From: Arabidopsis thaliana
Lineage: Eukaryota; Streptophyta; Magnoliopsida; Brassicales; Brassicaceae
Length of the DNA stretch: 64,000 nucleotides
Reading direction: 5' to 3'
NCBI RefSeq assembly: GCF_000001735.4
Contig: NC_003075.7
Span: 8,929,001 to 8,993,000, forward strand
Shown: in pieces, positions 1 through 11,291 of the stretch
Layout: the number at the start of each line of letters is the position of its first letter
Numbering within the stretch: the first letter of the stretch is position 1
Program-made: the position numbers and the translations under genes
The notes under the pieces: model-generated
Told to the model about the DNA's origin: nothing
What the model saw: the letters and a program-made list of their open reading frames with translations, nothing else
The model's database searches: none

Positions 1-22
1 ATCATATCCTTACGTAGAATGT

Positions 23-30
23 TATATATA
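23..30 (+). promoter_or_regulatory. TATA box of first glutaredoxin gene
   Basis: TATATATA lies about 207 bp upstream of the first glutaredoxin ATG. The following block (GTACCCTTGTAGACACTTCT) resembles the block after the TATA box of the other three copies. An ACGT core (TTACGTA) lies just upstream at 10-16. The rest of this promoter is outside the window. Confidence 0.6.
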
Positions 31-236
31 GTACCCTTGTAGACACTTCTCTTCATCAAACTGATCAAACACATAAAAGTCAAAGTCACTTCTCATCTTC
101 ACCCAAAGATATCACAATCTCTTTAACGGTTCTCTAGTACCCCATTTTCATCCCTAATCTCGCATCTTGTAATCAAAACATAACCTATTTCATCCTCCTC
201 AAGTCACTTTTCAAACACACTTTCAAATTAACAAAA

Positions 237-545
237 ATGGAGAAGCTACAGAAGATGACCTCGGAGAAGTCGTTAGTGATATTTAGCAAAAACTCATGCT
301 GCATGTCGCACACAATCAAGACTCTCTTCTTAGACCTTGGCGTAAATCCGACGATTTATGAGCTAGATGAGATCAACAGAGGAAAAGAGATAGAGCAAGC
401 ATTGGCTCAGCTTGGCTGCAGCCCGACCGTGCCAGTGGTGTTCATAGGAGGGCAGCTTGTCGGTGGAGCCAATCAAGTCATGAGTCTCCATCTCAACCGT
501 TCTCTCATTCCAATGCTTAAACGCGTTGGGGCGTTATGGCTTTGA
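237..545 (+). CDS. GRXS7: CC-type (ROXY) glutaredoxin, copy 1, GRXS7-like
   Basis: Intronless 102-aa class III (CC-type, plant-specific) glutaredoxin. It shows the CCMS active-site motif at residues 21-24, the cis-proline motif TVP at 64-66, the glutathione-binding GG near 76-77 and the C-terminal ALWL at 99-102. In this family ALWL is known to be needed for interaction with TGA bZIP factors and TOPLESS co-repressors, so the likely role is transcriptional co-regulation in nucleus and cytosol rather than bulk redox catalysis. It is the first of four tandem + strand copies. Compared with the others it has Thr8, Leu13 and Ile91, which matches my memory of At4g15670 (GRXS7). The family subgroup is reported as nitrate- and cytokinin-responsive. 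The ATG follows an A-rich context (ACAAAAATGG) and no upstream in-frame extension is likely. Confidence 0.93.
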   Translation: MEKLQKMTSEKSLVIFSKNSCCMSHTIKTLFLDLGVNPTIYELDEINRGKEIEQALAQLGCSPTVPVVFIGGQLVGGANQVMSLHLNRSLIPMLKRVGALWL

Positions 546-632
546 CAAAATATAAAGAAATAGTTACTTATTGATTGTAGATTGGTAATAATAATGTATT
601 GAAACCAATCATATACATATGAATGTTTTGTG

Positions 633-657
633 TCTATCTAAGTTTTGAAAGGATAGA
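633..657 (+). other. Conserved 3' hairpin after glutaredoxin copy 1
   Basis: A 25-nt inverted repeat begins TCTATC and ends GATAGA, 88 nt after the stop codon, probably in the 3' UTR. The inner TTTT can pair with the A-rich stretch before GATAGA. The same 25-nt structure follows all four glutaredoxin copies. Confidence 0.6.
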
Positions 658-2617
658 TTATGAGGCAGGGTACTGATTTCGTAACGTTCTTGGTATACTT
701 AGTGTTGTATTTCTATTTTCAGTTTTTATGAATACAAACATGCATTTAAGAAAAGTGTATGCCATGGGTATTGGAAATTTACACATGTTAAAAATGAAGG
801 ACCAGAAAGTGTGAGTTACAAAAGATGTCACATTTGATGAAAGAAACTCTAACTCTTAATCGGAATATATCCGTTTATGGATGTTACTATATAGATTTGG
901 GCGTCTCTAAACAAGAATTTTGTTACTATATAGTTGTGTTAGGTTTAGGAATTTCCATGTCACCAAATCGGCTAGTATGAAGTATTTTTGATCAAAAATA
1001 TCATGCATGCATTTAAAAATATCGTATGTGCGGATATAAATATTCTAATTAAAATACGTACTCATTACTAACTTTAAGCCCCAATGCGCTTAATGCATAA
1101 CATGTTCCAAACCATTTCTTCTTAATAAAATATATTATAAAAACAAATAATTATATCCTAATTAGAATGATATTGCCACACTCTCTCCCTCAAACTACTA
1201 AGGACCGCATACCCTTGGCTGTTCTTCCAGCAAAACAATCTTATACCATAGTCACCAAGAAACTCGCCGCTTAACCTTTGAATAAAGGGAAGTAGACTTC
1301 GACACAAGCTATCAACACTATTAATTATGATGTCACATTGAGTGCTCACAACAAAAATGCAAGACGTTCATCCATTTCTCTATGTTACGGATAATATTCT
1401 GACACTTATATACATTAAAAATATATATATATATATATATACATATAACCTTAGTGAAGCATATAACCTTAGTGAAACTCATAAATTAATTAATACAAAT
1501 TGTAGGGAAAAAATAAGCTCACTTACTTTGACGAAATTTATAAAGTGTTCAAAGCACCAACAAGTTTTTAGGAGAAAAGTGAGATTTACCCAAAATTGCT
1601 GGACGTATATAATTAAAGTTACAGGATGGTGTGAAATAGTTCTGGGATTGGATGCGATGTGATTCGATAATATGTGTTTTTACATAAGACATGTATGGAA
1701 TACGATTACTTTGTAATTTGTAGTATATGAATAAACGACTCTCCGGATCACAGTTGGGCCACATTCCATCGACAAATCGAGTTTTAACATAAACAAAAAT
1801 ATTGTTTCGTCCCATTGAGCCTTATCCTCATGGCATGAGATCGAATCTTTGCGACGTCAAGAATCAGACATAAATTATTCCCATATTGATTTATGATGAA
1901 CAATTTGTGAGAATAAAGGAAGGTTTTTACTTGTAAGTGAAGAGGCCACGTAAACCGCACAATCAAAAAACGAAAAAGATGAAGAATAAGATTATTCTGG
2001 AGATATACCATACGATCTCGAGTCTTCGCCAAGGAAGGAGATGCAATTCTTTCTTTTTTTTTAGGAGATGCAATTTTTTTTATCGTGAGTAATATTGTAT
2101 ATTTCAATGGCAGCGATTTTAAGATTTTAAGTAGATCTTTTTTTTTGATAAGAAGGTTTCATTATACTATATGATAATTATCATGAAATTTACAACCCGA
2201 TGAATATTGGTAAAATTACATATACGTGTAATATTTGGTAACCAAAAAGAAAATTCACATGTAAAACATCACAGTAAATAATTATAAGTAACTATGTGAT
2301 AGGAGACAAAAATGTATTTGTGTTGAAAATATATCTCTTTTGATTGAAACTGGAAATAGAAGGCCAAGACTAATATGACATGATTCGTACGTATAAGATA
2401 TTCCTCACATCTAAGAGATTTTGTTTTCTGTACGTTTTACCTAATTAGTTGATAGTTTTATTCTTTAGCTGCAAGTGGTAAAGAGTCAAGAACGTGTGAG
2501 CTCCTCAAATTGTACTCCCACTATCTTAGTTTTCATTATTTTTTAATAGGTTCTTTATTTTCGTGTTATAAAGTTGATTCGCTGAAAAGTGCTATCTCAA
2601 ACCGACATCAAGAAAGC
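658..2617. other. Intergenic between glutaredoxin copies 1 and 2
   Basis: I see no gene. There is an (AT)n microsatellite at 1421-1442. The block at about 1640-1870 recurs after copy 2 (about 4160-4380) and more weakly after copies 3 and 4, so this is part of the duplicated unit. A conserved promoter block containing TTCTTTAGCTGCAAG lies near 2462-2476. Confidence 0.6.
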
Positions 2618-2627
2618 TATATATAAA
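2618..2627 (+). promoter_or_regulatory. TATA box of glutaredoxin copy 2
   Basis: TATATATAAA is followed by GGACCCTTAGAGACCCTTCA, a core-promoter block shared with copies 3 and 4. The ACGT motif just upstream of the TATA box in the other copies is absent here. Confidence 0.75.
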
Positions 2628-2812
2628 GGACCCTTAGAGACCCTTCACTACATCAAAAACAAACTCTAAGTCATCTCTTATATATCGTCAGCCAAAGACT
2701 TCAAGTTCTCTAGCTTACCAATTTCACCCCTTTTCTCTCATTTCAATAAAAAAAACTACCCATTTCATCCTCGGCGAGTCGCTCTTCGAACACATTTCAC
2801 ATTATAATACCA

Positions 2813-3121
2813 ATGGATAAGCTACAGAAGATGATCTCCGAGAAGTCGGTAGTGATCTTTAGCAAAAACTCATGTTGCATGTCTCACACTATCAAGACTC
2901 TCTTCATAGACTTTGGCGTGAATCCAACGATCTATGAGCTAGATGAGATCAACAGAGGAAAGGAGATAGAGCAAGCATTGGCTCAGCTTGGCTGCAGCCC
3001 AACCGTGCCTGTGGTGTTTATTGGAGGGCAGCTTGTTGGTGGAGCCAATCAAGTCATGAGTCTCCATCTCAATCGCTCTCTGGTTCCTATGCTAAAGAGG
3101 GTTGGAGCACTATGGCTTTGA
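2813..3121 (+). CDS. GRXS4: CC-type (ROXY) glutaredoxin, copy 2, GRXS4-like
   Basis: Intronless 102-aa CC-type glutaredoxin with CCMS at residues 21-24, TVP at 64-66 and C-terminal ALWL. It differs from its neighbours by only a few residues; the N-terminus MDKLQKM and IDFG near residue 32 match my memory of At4g15680 (GRXS4). Like its paralogues it probably acts with TGA factors through the ALWL tail and is likely redundant with them. The start follows AATACCAATGG. The proximal promoter has the shared TATA block and the shared distal TTCTTTAGCTGCAAG element, but lacks the TTACGTA motif of the others, so its expression may differ from that of its sisters. Confidence 0.93.
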   Translation: MDKLQKMISEKSVVIFSKNSCCMSHTIKTLFIDFGVNPTIYELDEINRGKEIEQALAQLGCSPTVPVVFIGGQLVGGANQVMSLHLNRSLVPMLKRVGALWL

Positions 3122-3224
3122 TTTCAAGATAAGGGGATATTTACGTTATGAACGTAGCATGGTAATAATAATGTAATGAAAGTAATCAAAGATGACAAAC
3201 AAAAACACATATACATGTATGTTG

Positions 3225-3249
3225 TCTATCTAAGTTTTGGAAGGATAGA
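3225..3249 (+). other. Conserved 3' hairpin after glutaredoxin copy 2
   Basis: Same 25-nt hairpin as after copy 1 (TCTATC arm, GATAGA arm), 103 nt after the stop codon, with two differences in and around the loop. Confidence 0.6.
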
Positions 3250-3340
3250 CTATGACTATAGGATACCTATTTTGTAACGTGTGGGTAAACTTTATAATAA
3301 AATCACTTCTTTTTGGATTTCCATTTCCCATTTTAATCTG

Positions 3341-3377
<37 letters not shown>

Positions 3378-5261
3378 TGTGTGCATGGATTAGAAATTAA
3401 AACATTGTATGTGGGGTAATACGAAATTTTAAAATATGCAATGCATATAGTATATTCATGACCTCGAGTACAAATAGAAGAATTTTAAAATAAGATGAAA
3501 TATTATTTTGTAACTTATATACCAAGACAAACAATTGACGTAAGGAATTATATATACATCGACAAGTACTTTGTATGTTTTTATGAATAAGAAATTAGGT
3601 AGTTAGTGGGTTACTCATGAGGTCTGCATCATGTATCGCCGTTTTCTTTCTAAATATTTGATTTATGCTCATGGATCCATCTTGTGTTGCAACAAAATGT
3701 ATCAATTCACCTCTCTAATCTATTGTCTTGATTTTGGATGAATCTGAATCTTCCTTCAAAGTAATTAAATATTATATAATTCGAGAAGATTTTTACAGAT
3801 GAGGTTTTATGGCTCAAGTTAGAGTATCAAGCTCTATACTCATTAAAAACACTGTAAACTAAATGGGGAGTTTTTAAGAGAGCGAGTACAAAACTTTCTA
3901 AAATTCAGTTTTTGATTTCTATAAAATCAGTGAGCATAAACCTATCCATCTTTCTTTCTTTTTATTTTGTTGTTGCATAAACCTATTTTGGTTTGGTTTA
4001 CCCTAATGACATAGGATGGTTTATTTGGGCTTGCAACGAATGCTCTATACTCTAAATCAGTTTTTTGTCGGAACTAGCACTGCTACTCAGACACTACACT
4101 CGTTGTATTCCCAATTATGATTTTGTGTTGCATTCAAACGAGAGTGTAACAATATTGAATAAAGTATGGCATAGTTGTGGAATTGGATGCAGTGTGTTTT
4201 GACGTAAGATATGTACGGATTACATGCACTTGAATAACGACTCTCCGGATCACTGTTGGGACACCTTCCAGTGAGAAATGGAGTTAACAAAAAAAGAAGA
4301 ACGAAGATGACTGTTTTATTCCACAAGGCCCTTATCCTCTTGGAATGTGATCGAATCTTTGCGATGTCAAGAATCATACAAAATTTAGCTTTATTCCCAG
4401 ATCGAATGATCGATTAATGATGAAATTTCGTGAGGATAAATATAGAAAAAAACGTTTTGCTTGAAAGTGGCCACGTAAAACACCATGCACATAAAGAGGA
4501 AAGAGATTATTCTGGAGATATTCCATGCGATCTCGAGTCTTCGCAAAGGAAGGAGATGCAGCTTTTAATCATGTGAAGGATATGTCAAAGGCCGGAATTT
4601 AATAAGAACTTTTGTAAGAGATATATACATCTTGTTTTTGCTTAGAAAAAGTTCTACTAAAAAGATGGTAATTCAATAACAAAGGTTATAATAGGTTATG
4701 ACTCAAAAAAAAAAAAAAAAGGTTATGACTCGAATACTTTACATTCAAAAGTTAGAAGTAACTTTGAAATAACTAAGCATAGGCTCGAGTTACCACAAAA
4801 TTTGGGAAAAATAACTATGCATATATAGGCTTGTCGAGTGCTGGGATGATCCTTTTTTTTTTTTTGGCTGGGATGATCCATAATCATTAAACAAAGTAAA
4901 TATTGCATTGCTCATCATCCTCTTCCTTTATTATTTTTGTTTCAGAGATTTAGATTGAAGTTAAAGCCATAATGCTCCAGCAAGCTTATAGTATGCTCAT
5001 CTAAGATTTATTAGTTACCCAATTAATTGAGAGTTACATTTTTTTTTAATTCTTTAGCTGCAAGATGCAAAGAGGCAAGAAGGATGAACCCTCCTTATTA
5101 GGCTCTAATTCTTTGAGATATTCCCACTATCTAAATTTTAATTTTGTGTGTATTTTTTATTTATTATTCGAGATATTTATTATGTCCTAAAGTTGATTCT
5201 CTTTGAAAAAGGCTACATTAGATTTAGACCCGTAATATGAAAGTTACGTACTTTAAAAAGC
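3250..5261. other. Intergenic between glutaredoxin copies 2 and 3
   Basis: No gene seen. A (TA)n microsatellite of 34 bp lies at 3341-3374. The block at about 4130-4560 is homologous to 1620-2045 (shared GATCGAATCTTTGCGA and CCATGCGATCTCGAGTCTTC-type segments), showing that the duplication unit includes long 3' flanks. The conserved distal promoter element lies near 5050-5066. Confidence 0.6.
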
Positions 5262-5271
5262 TATATATAAA
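5262..5271 (+). promoter_or_regulatory. TATA box of glutaredoxin copy 3
   Basis: TATATATAAA is followed by GGACCCTTGGAGACCCTTCA, as in copy 2. TTACGTA, an ACGT core that bZIP proteins could bind, lies about 18 bp upstream. Confidence 0.75.
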
Positions 5272-5443
5272 GGACCCTTGGAGACCCTTCACTACATCAA
5301 ACACAAACTCAAAATTATCTCTTATCTTCACCCAAAGATTATAAGCTCTCTACACTTTTTTGTAGTATAGTCTCTTATTTCAGTCAAAAGACACACATTT
5401 GCATCCTCCGTGAATCACTTTCTTCAGAAAATTTACAAAAACA

Positions 5444-5752
5444 ATGGAGAACCTACAGAAGATGATCTCTGAGAAGTCGGTAGTAATTTTTAGCAAGAAC
5501 TCATGCTGCATGTCTCATACAATTAAGACTCTCTTCTTAGACTTTGGCGTGAACCCGACTATCTATGAGCTCGACGAGATCAACATAGGAAGGGAGATAG
5601 AGCAAGCATTGGCTCAGCTCGGATGCAGCCCGACCGTTCCGGTGGTGTTCATTGGAGGGCAGCTTGTTGGTGGAGCCAATCAAGTCATGAGTCTCCATCT
5701 CAACCGCTCCCTTGTTCCTATGCTTAAACGTGCTGGAGCATTATGGCTTTAA
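5444..5752 (+). CDS. GRXS5: CC-type (ROXY) glutaredoxin, copy 3, GRXS5-like
   Basis: Intronless 102-aa CC-type glutaredoxin with CCMS at 21-24, TVP at 64-66, GG at 76-77 and C-terminal ALWL. Characteristic changes are INIGRE near residues 46-51 and RAGALWL at the end, matching my memory of At4g15690 (GRXS5). Expected to act with TGA transcription factors, as for the other copies. It lies 2631 bp from copy 2 and 3101 bp from copy 4 (start to start). Confidence 0.93.
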   Translation: MENLQKMISEKSVVIFSKNSCCMSHTIKTLFLDFGVNPTIYELDEINIGREIEQALAQLGCSPTVPVVFIGGQLVGGANQVMSLHLNRSLVPMLKRAGALWL

Positions 5753-5856
5753 CTTCAAAATAAATGTAATTTCAAATATATAATGCAATTAAGTTACTAT
5801 AATTAAAGTGAACAAAGAAAACATACACAAGAATGTATGTATGAGTTAATGCTATG

Positions 5857-5881
5857 TCTATCTAAGTTTTAAAAAGATAGA
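5857..5881 (+). other. Conserved 3' hairpin after glutaredoxin copy 3
   Basis: The 25-nt hairpin recurs 104 nt after the stop. Here the arms are TCTATCT and AGATAGA, a perfect 7-bp stem, with an inner TTTT/AAAA that can also pair. Confidence 0.65.
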
Positions 5882-8341
5882 TTATCCGGTTGCCTATTTT
5901 GTAAACACTGGTTCTATTATAATAAATTCAGCTACTCTTGGATTTCTCCTTTCCAATGTGCCCTCTATTTATATATTTCATGCATGCATAGATCTAAGAT
6001 CACATGCGTCGACGTTATTGAAAATGTACGCATTTGCAAATAACTTTATTTCATGGTGTAAAGAGAAAGAACATATCTTATCATTATTTATTTTTCTTGT
6101 TTCCATTATTAATCGTGTTATTGTAAATAAAGCTTCTGTCTAATTTAATCGCAATTATTCAGATCGTTCTTATGGTGTTTAATCGATTCCTTCGTACAAA
6201 TATATATTCAGAGACAACTTACTACTAAACATAATAGTTCGAATAACCAGATGTTTAACCTGTTAATTGATGGTTCGTTGAAAATCATATATATCAATTA
6301 TAGAAAATAATACTATCTAATAAGAGATTTCCAGCATATACATATTTAAGTTTAGCTAAAGGCAGAAATATAAATACTTTCTTATATATGGTTTTATTGT
6401 TTTAATAGGTAATAGAATGTAAAGCCTTAATTATGGGAATTGGTTCATACGAGTAATTTCACATAATGGACTTAGAAAGATATCTAACTTTTTATAAAGA
6501 AAAATTCTTACACTAATAAGGGTTTGTTACAAGAAAAAAAAAGTTTATCTTAGGATTTAAATGTTAGGATCTGATGTTATTTACTTATTTAACTAGTTAC
6601 AAGTAAAACTTTTGCTGCGGGCCTGCGGCTTTCGTAAATTAGTGATATGATCATATGAATGAAGCAGATCTGTGTCATCTGTCTATCTTTTTTTTTTTTA
6701 AACAATCTATCTTTAATTAAAGAAAATTTTGAATAGATGTAAACTAAATATTAAATTCTTCTCTATCCATTTAAGAAAGTTGTGGGCGTTATTGTTCAAC
6801 ATCATGGTAGAAAATGACGCTACTAACCATTAAAACAACAAAGTGTGTAAAGAATTGGATTCTACCATAAGAGGAACACGTTGCATTGTTACATATATTC
6901 CATGCTCTAGGACGGTACGGGCAAGTTGCAGAATAAGATGTGATTTGGCATATTACATAATGTATGTGTCGGTACATGAATCACGTACACTGAAAATGAT
7001 GATAACCTTGTATTGTGATGTAACAATAAGTGACTCTTGAGATCGAAATGGGCCACCATTAATACTATTTTGAAGAGAAAAACAAAAAAAAAACTAATAT
7101 TTTACATTTTTTGTATATTTTTGGTTTTAGGATATATATATACGTGGTTGCTTCACTATCATACTATCATATCCATCTTGTTGGGCACGAGCTTGAATTT
7201 CTAGCAATCTTATTCATCGAATAGGGAATAAAGTTCAATTTTGTTTTATTCTTTGACATTGCAAGATTCGATTTCATGCATGACGGTAAGGCTAAAACGG
7301 AACCACAAAGTTTGCCTTTTTCTCTCAAGTGGTTATAAAAAAACAATTCTTGAGATATTATCTCATACTCTCTCGAGTTTTCTCAAACACTGAAGCTTGC
7401 AACTCTTTTTGGCGTATCTAAAACTATGTCCAAGGCGTATCTAAAACTATGTCCAAGCTATCCAATGATTTTTACCCGATTTTCAGCAGAACACATACAC
7501 TATGAAATACTATAAAGTATGATTGAAAGCATATTAGATATCGAAATATTTTTCCATATATCATGTACACATAACCGTTACAAAAAATAATTGCTATATT
7601 ATTAATAATTTCTTATTAGACTCAAAAATACTGTAAGAAATATTTCAATTAATTTTGAATACTATATTAGTATAGTACACGAAATCCGATAATTTCAATT
7701 AACGACGACTTCACGATAACATGAAATCTTTTCGTATATAGGCGTCAAGACATTTATATGTCGATAATGTGTTGGATATTTTTGACGCATTCCTGACGAC
7801 ATATTTAGATTGAAAGTAACATTCTCAAAACCAAAAATTATTATCACAAGCCTAAATGAGCCAAAATGAAATCCGGAGTAAACACTATTAGCAATTTTCA
7901 ACTTTATTTGAAACTAAAAACATATTTCGGAATTTTGAAATTTTATAAGTCAAACGAGTTTAGCAGAGATAAAACTCATTTCTGCTTTTTATCAGTGGTT
8001 TTCACAATGAAGGCCGTACTAATGAAACATGACATTATTCGTCCGTATCAATTATTCCTCATATATATCAAAGAGAGATTTTGTTTTCTGTACGTTTTAC
8101 CAAATTAGTTGATAGTTTTATTCTTTAGCTGCAAGAGGGAAAAAGACTCAAAGAGTCAAGACGTGTGAACCGATAATATCCTCAGATTCTTTCGGAATAC
8201 TTCGACTATCTTAATTTTCATCATTTAAAATTGTGTTCTTTTATTTCTTTACTTACAATTTGAGATATTTCATATTTGTGCTAAAGTTGATTCTCGTAGA
8301 AAAAGGCAACGTAATAAGAAAGGTTACGTACTTTAGAAAGC
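5882..8341. other. Intergenic between glutaredoxin copies 3 and 4
   Basis: No gene seen. The block at about 6770-7060 is a clear homologue of 9530-9830 after copy 4 and a weaker one of the blocks after copies 1 and 2. A direct repeat (GGCGTATCTAAAACTATGTC twice) sits at about 7412-7456. The distal promoter element TTCTTTAGCTGCAAG lies at about 8122-8136. Confidence 0.55.
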
Positions 8342-8351
8342 TATATATAAA
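8342..8351 (+). promoter_or_regulatory. TATA box of glutaredoxin copy 4
   Basis: TATATATAAA is followed by GGACC. TTACGTA lies about 18 bp upstream, as in copy 3. Confidence 0.75.
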
Positions 8352-8544
8352 GGACCTTACCCACTTCACTCCATCAAACACAAAAACACAGAGTCACTTC
8401 TCATTTTCACCCAAATATATCAATAATCTCTCTATAAGTTATCTAGTTTTCCCATATTCATCTCTAATCTAGCATTTTGACCAAACACACCTATTTTTCT
8501 CCTTTGCAAGACAGTTTTCAAATATCTATCACGTTATATTACTA

Positions 8545-8853
8545 ATGGAGAATCTACAAAAGATGATCTCCGAGAAGTCGGTAGTGATCTTTAGCAAGAA
8601 CTCTTGCTGCATGTCTCACACAATCAAGACTCTCTTCTTAGACCTTGGCGTGAACCCGACGATCTATGAACTCGATGAGATTAGCAGAGGAAAGGAGATA
8701 GAGCATGCATTGGCTCAGCTCGGGTGCAGCCCGACAGTGCCAGTGGTGTTCATAGGAGGGCAGCTTGTTGGTGGAGCCAATCAAGTCATGAGTCTCCATC
8801 TCAACCGCTCCCTTGTTCCAATGCTTAAGCGCGCTGGAGCTTTATGGCTTTGA
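8545..8853 (+). CDS. GRXS3: CC-type (ROXY) glutaredoxin, copy 4, GRXS3-like
   Basis: Intronless 102-aa CC-type glutaredoxin with CCMS (21-24), TVP (64-66), GG (76-77) and ALWL (99-102). Distinguishing residues are [11 protein letters not shown] near 45-55, matching my memory of At4g15700 (GRXS3). It is the last copy of the array. Like the others it has a strong TATA box, a long leader of about 170 nt and the conserved 3' hairpin. Function inferred from family: redox-linked co-regulator of TGA factors, probably nitrogen-responsive. Confidence 0.93.
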
Positions 8854-8973
8854 CTTCAAAATAAATGGAATTGCAAATGACTTAGGTTCTGAGAAACTTA
8901 TTAATGTGAACAAAAAAAGGTAAAAAAAACATATACAAAAATGTATGTATGAGTTTATTACTATATATGTCTA

Positions 8974-8998
8974 TCTATCTAAGTTTTCAAAAGATAGA
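8974..8998 (+). other. Conserved 3' hairpin after glutaredoxin copy 4
   Basis: Fourth copy of the 25-nt hairpin, 121 nt after the stop, with 7-bp arms TCTATCT and AGATAGA. The left arm is preceded by an extra CTATC repeat. Confidence 0.65.
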
Positions 8999-11291
8999 TT
9001 ATGCGGTTACCTATTTTGTAAACATGCATCTAAGAGATATTTATATTTTATAATAAAAATCAGCAACATTTGGATTTCTCCTTTTTCCCAATTCATATTT
9101 ATATAATTTTGTATACATATATGCATCTAGAAATGAATACACGTGCACTGAATATAGATGATTTTTTATGGTGTAAAGGAAAAAAGAAAGAATATATAAC
9201 TATTTATGCAGAACATGCGCCAAGACATAATAATTAATTTAAAAATTTGAAGAAGGCATATTTTATAGGCTAAGAATATTGTATTTGTATCTGCCACAAA
9301 TTAAAAAGCGATGACGAGTCTGAATCGTGTGTAATGTCAAGCCTTAACTTTTCAAACGAAATTCTTACAATGATATGCAACTGTTAATAAATGTTAGGCG
9401 TGATTGTCAACTGAATTAGCTAGTTACAACTTACAAGTGTAAAAATACAGGAGATTGCGTAAATTTGAGATATGGATCTTAGAACAACTCTATAATCAAT
9501 TAAAGAAATTTAGAATTAAGGTAAATCAATCATTAAATTCTTCACTGTCTATCTACAGAAACATTGTTGAACATCATGATAAAAAATGACGTTTCTAACC
9601 ATTAAAATAACAAAGTGTGTAAGGAATTGGATTCTGCCATATAAGGAAAATCTTTGCATTGTTACATATATTCCAATAATAGGACAGTACGAGCCAGTTG
9701 CGGAACTTGATGCGAATAGGCATCTTACATACATATAATGTGTCGGTACGTGAATCACGTAATGTTCAAATGATGATAACCTTGTATTGTGATATAAGAA
9801 TAACGGCTCTTGAGATCAAAATTGGGCCACCAATAATCTTTTAGGAAGGAAGGAATGCAAAACTATGGCTTTAAAATTTTGTTGAGCCCCACGTGGCTGC
9901 TTCACTAATCAATCTTCTTGGCCACAAGCTTGAGATTTCAGAATTTCGTGGAATTGAGGATAAAGCTCTCTTTGATTCTTGATTCTTAACATTGTAAGAT
10001 TCGATTTCATTCATGACGATAAGGCTAGAACGGAACCACATAGTTTTCCTTTCCCTCTCAAGTGGTCATACAAGAATATTATAATTCTTGAGATGCATTA
10101 TATCTTGCGATTTCGAGTTTTCGCAAATTAAAGAATGAGAGGAGCTAGAAACTTTTTATGGCATATCTAAAACTATGTCAAAGGGACATGACATACATAT
10201 GAAATTCTATTTCTTTATAGTATATACATATGAAATAAAAAGTTTTCATGATATTACGTATCCCATTTATGAGATATGGAAGTTAATCAAGAATTGGTTA
10301 CTTCTCATCTCAGGTTTTCTTGTTAAGTCTTTTCTTTTTGTTCTCGATTCCTTGTCTTATCTCATGTAACCTTAATCCTTCACTCAAGTTATAAGGTGAC
10401 TTAGATGACCAAAGACATGTGATTTACATAACTGAATTGTCTTTTGTTAATGTTCTATAGTAACTAGTTTTATTACAAATAGCACATTGTTTGTCAACAC
10501 ATGGAATTTACCACCCCGAGTCTTTAGAACAATATGGAAACTGCAAATTCATGCGGTTCTTATTGTGGGCTTCGACGATGTGGACAAATTCAAAAACTAT
10601 TATTGTTTGCTCGATCATTCATGTAAACCAGGTGACAAGCTGACCTAATTCTATCATTTTTAGTTATATGGCTAACATATATAAACTTGGACTTTTTAGG
10701 ACATGAGTTGGGAGATGTAGAATCCTGGTATTTACTTTAACTCAGTATTTATGATGATGGTTTTTCTAATTTCAGTTTGAGTTAAATTTTTATTTCGGTT
10801 GATGCGGCTTCAAGACACGGAGAAGTCTATGAGAGACAAGACATATCTTCAATTTTCTTTAATTTAATAAAGTGTTATTTTATTATTTTGTTTTGAAGTG
10901 GTTTAGGATCAGTTTAGATCGTAAACCGATTAAATTAATTAATTTATGTGTATTTTGAGGTCTTGATTCGGGGGTATCTAACTTTAGGACATAGTATTAT
11001 TGACTTTATTATGTGGGCATTATGTGATACTTCTATCATGTGAAAATAGATCGTGTCTTTTTGTTTTATTTTGTGGATTGTTTTGGTTTTGTTAAATTGA
11101 TCGGATAATTTGGGTTTGGTAGGAGTTTCTGGTTCGAAAACCAAACACGATCCGAATTCTAATAGAACCGAACCGATCTATTCCGACGGTTCATAATAAA
11201 ACGGACCCGTCGAGTTCTACTCGCTACAAACACACAAAAAGCTCCGCAAGAGAAAAAGAAAAACAAGAAAAGGGGGATCTAGGGTTTGAGA
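8999..11291. other. Intergenic after glutaredoxin array
   Basis: The first part (to about 10170) is the duplicated 3' flank of the glutaredoxin unit. From about 10170 to 11150 the sequence is AT-rich and I recognise no gene or repeat. 11150-11291 is the probable promoter and leader of the UPF0725 gene. Confidence 0.5.

Noticed and set aside
3341-3374. (TA)n tract and other simple repeats
   Set aside because: Ordinary microsatellites without further signal.
237-8853. Glutaredoxin array as a regularly spaced repeat system like CRISPR
   Set aside because: It is an ordinary tandem gene family with kb spacing in a plant genome.
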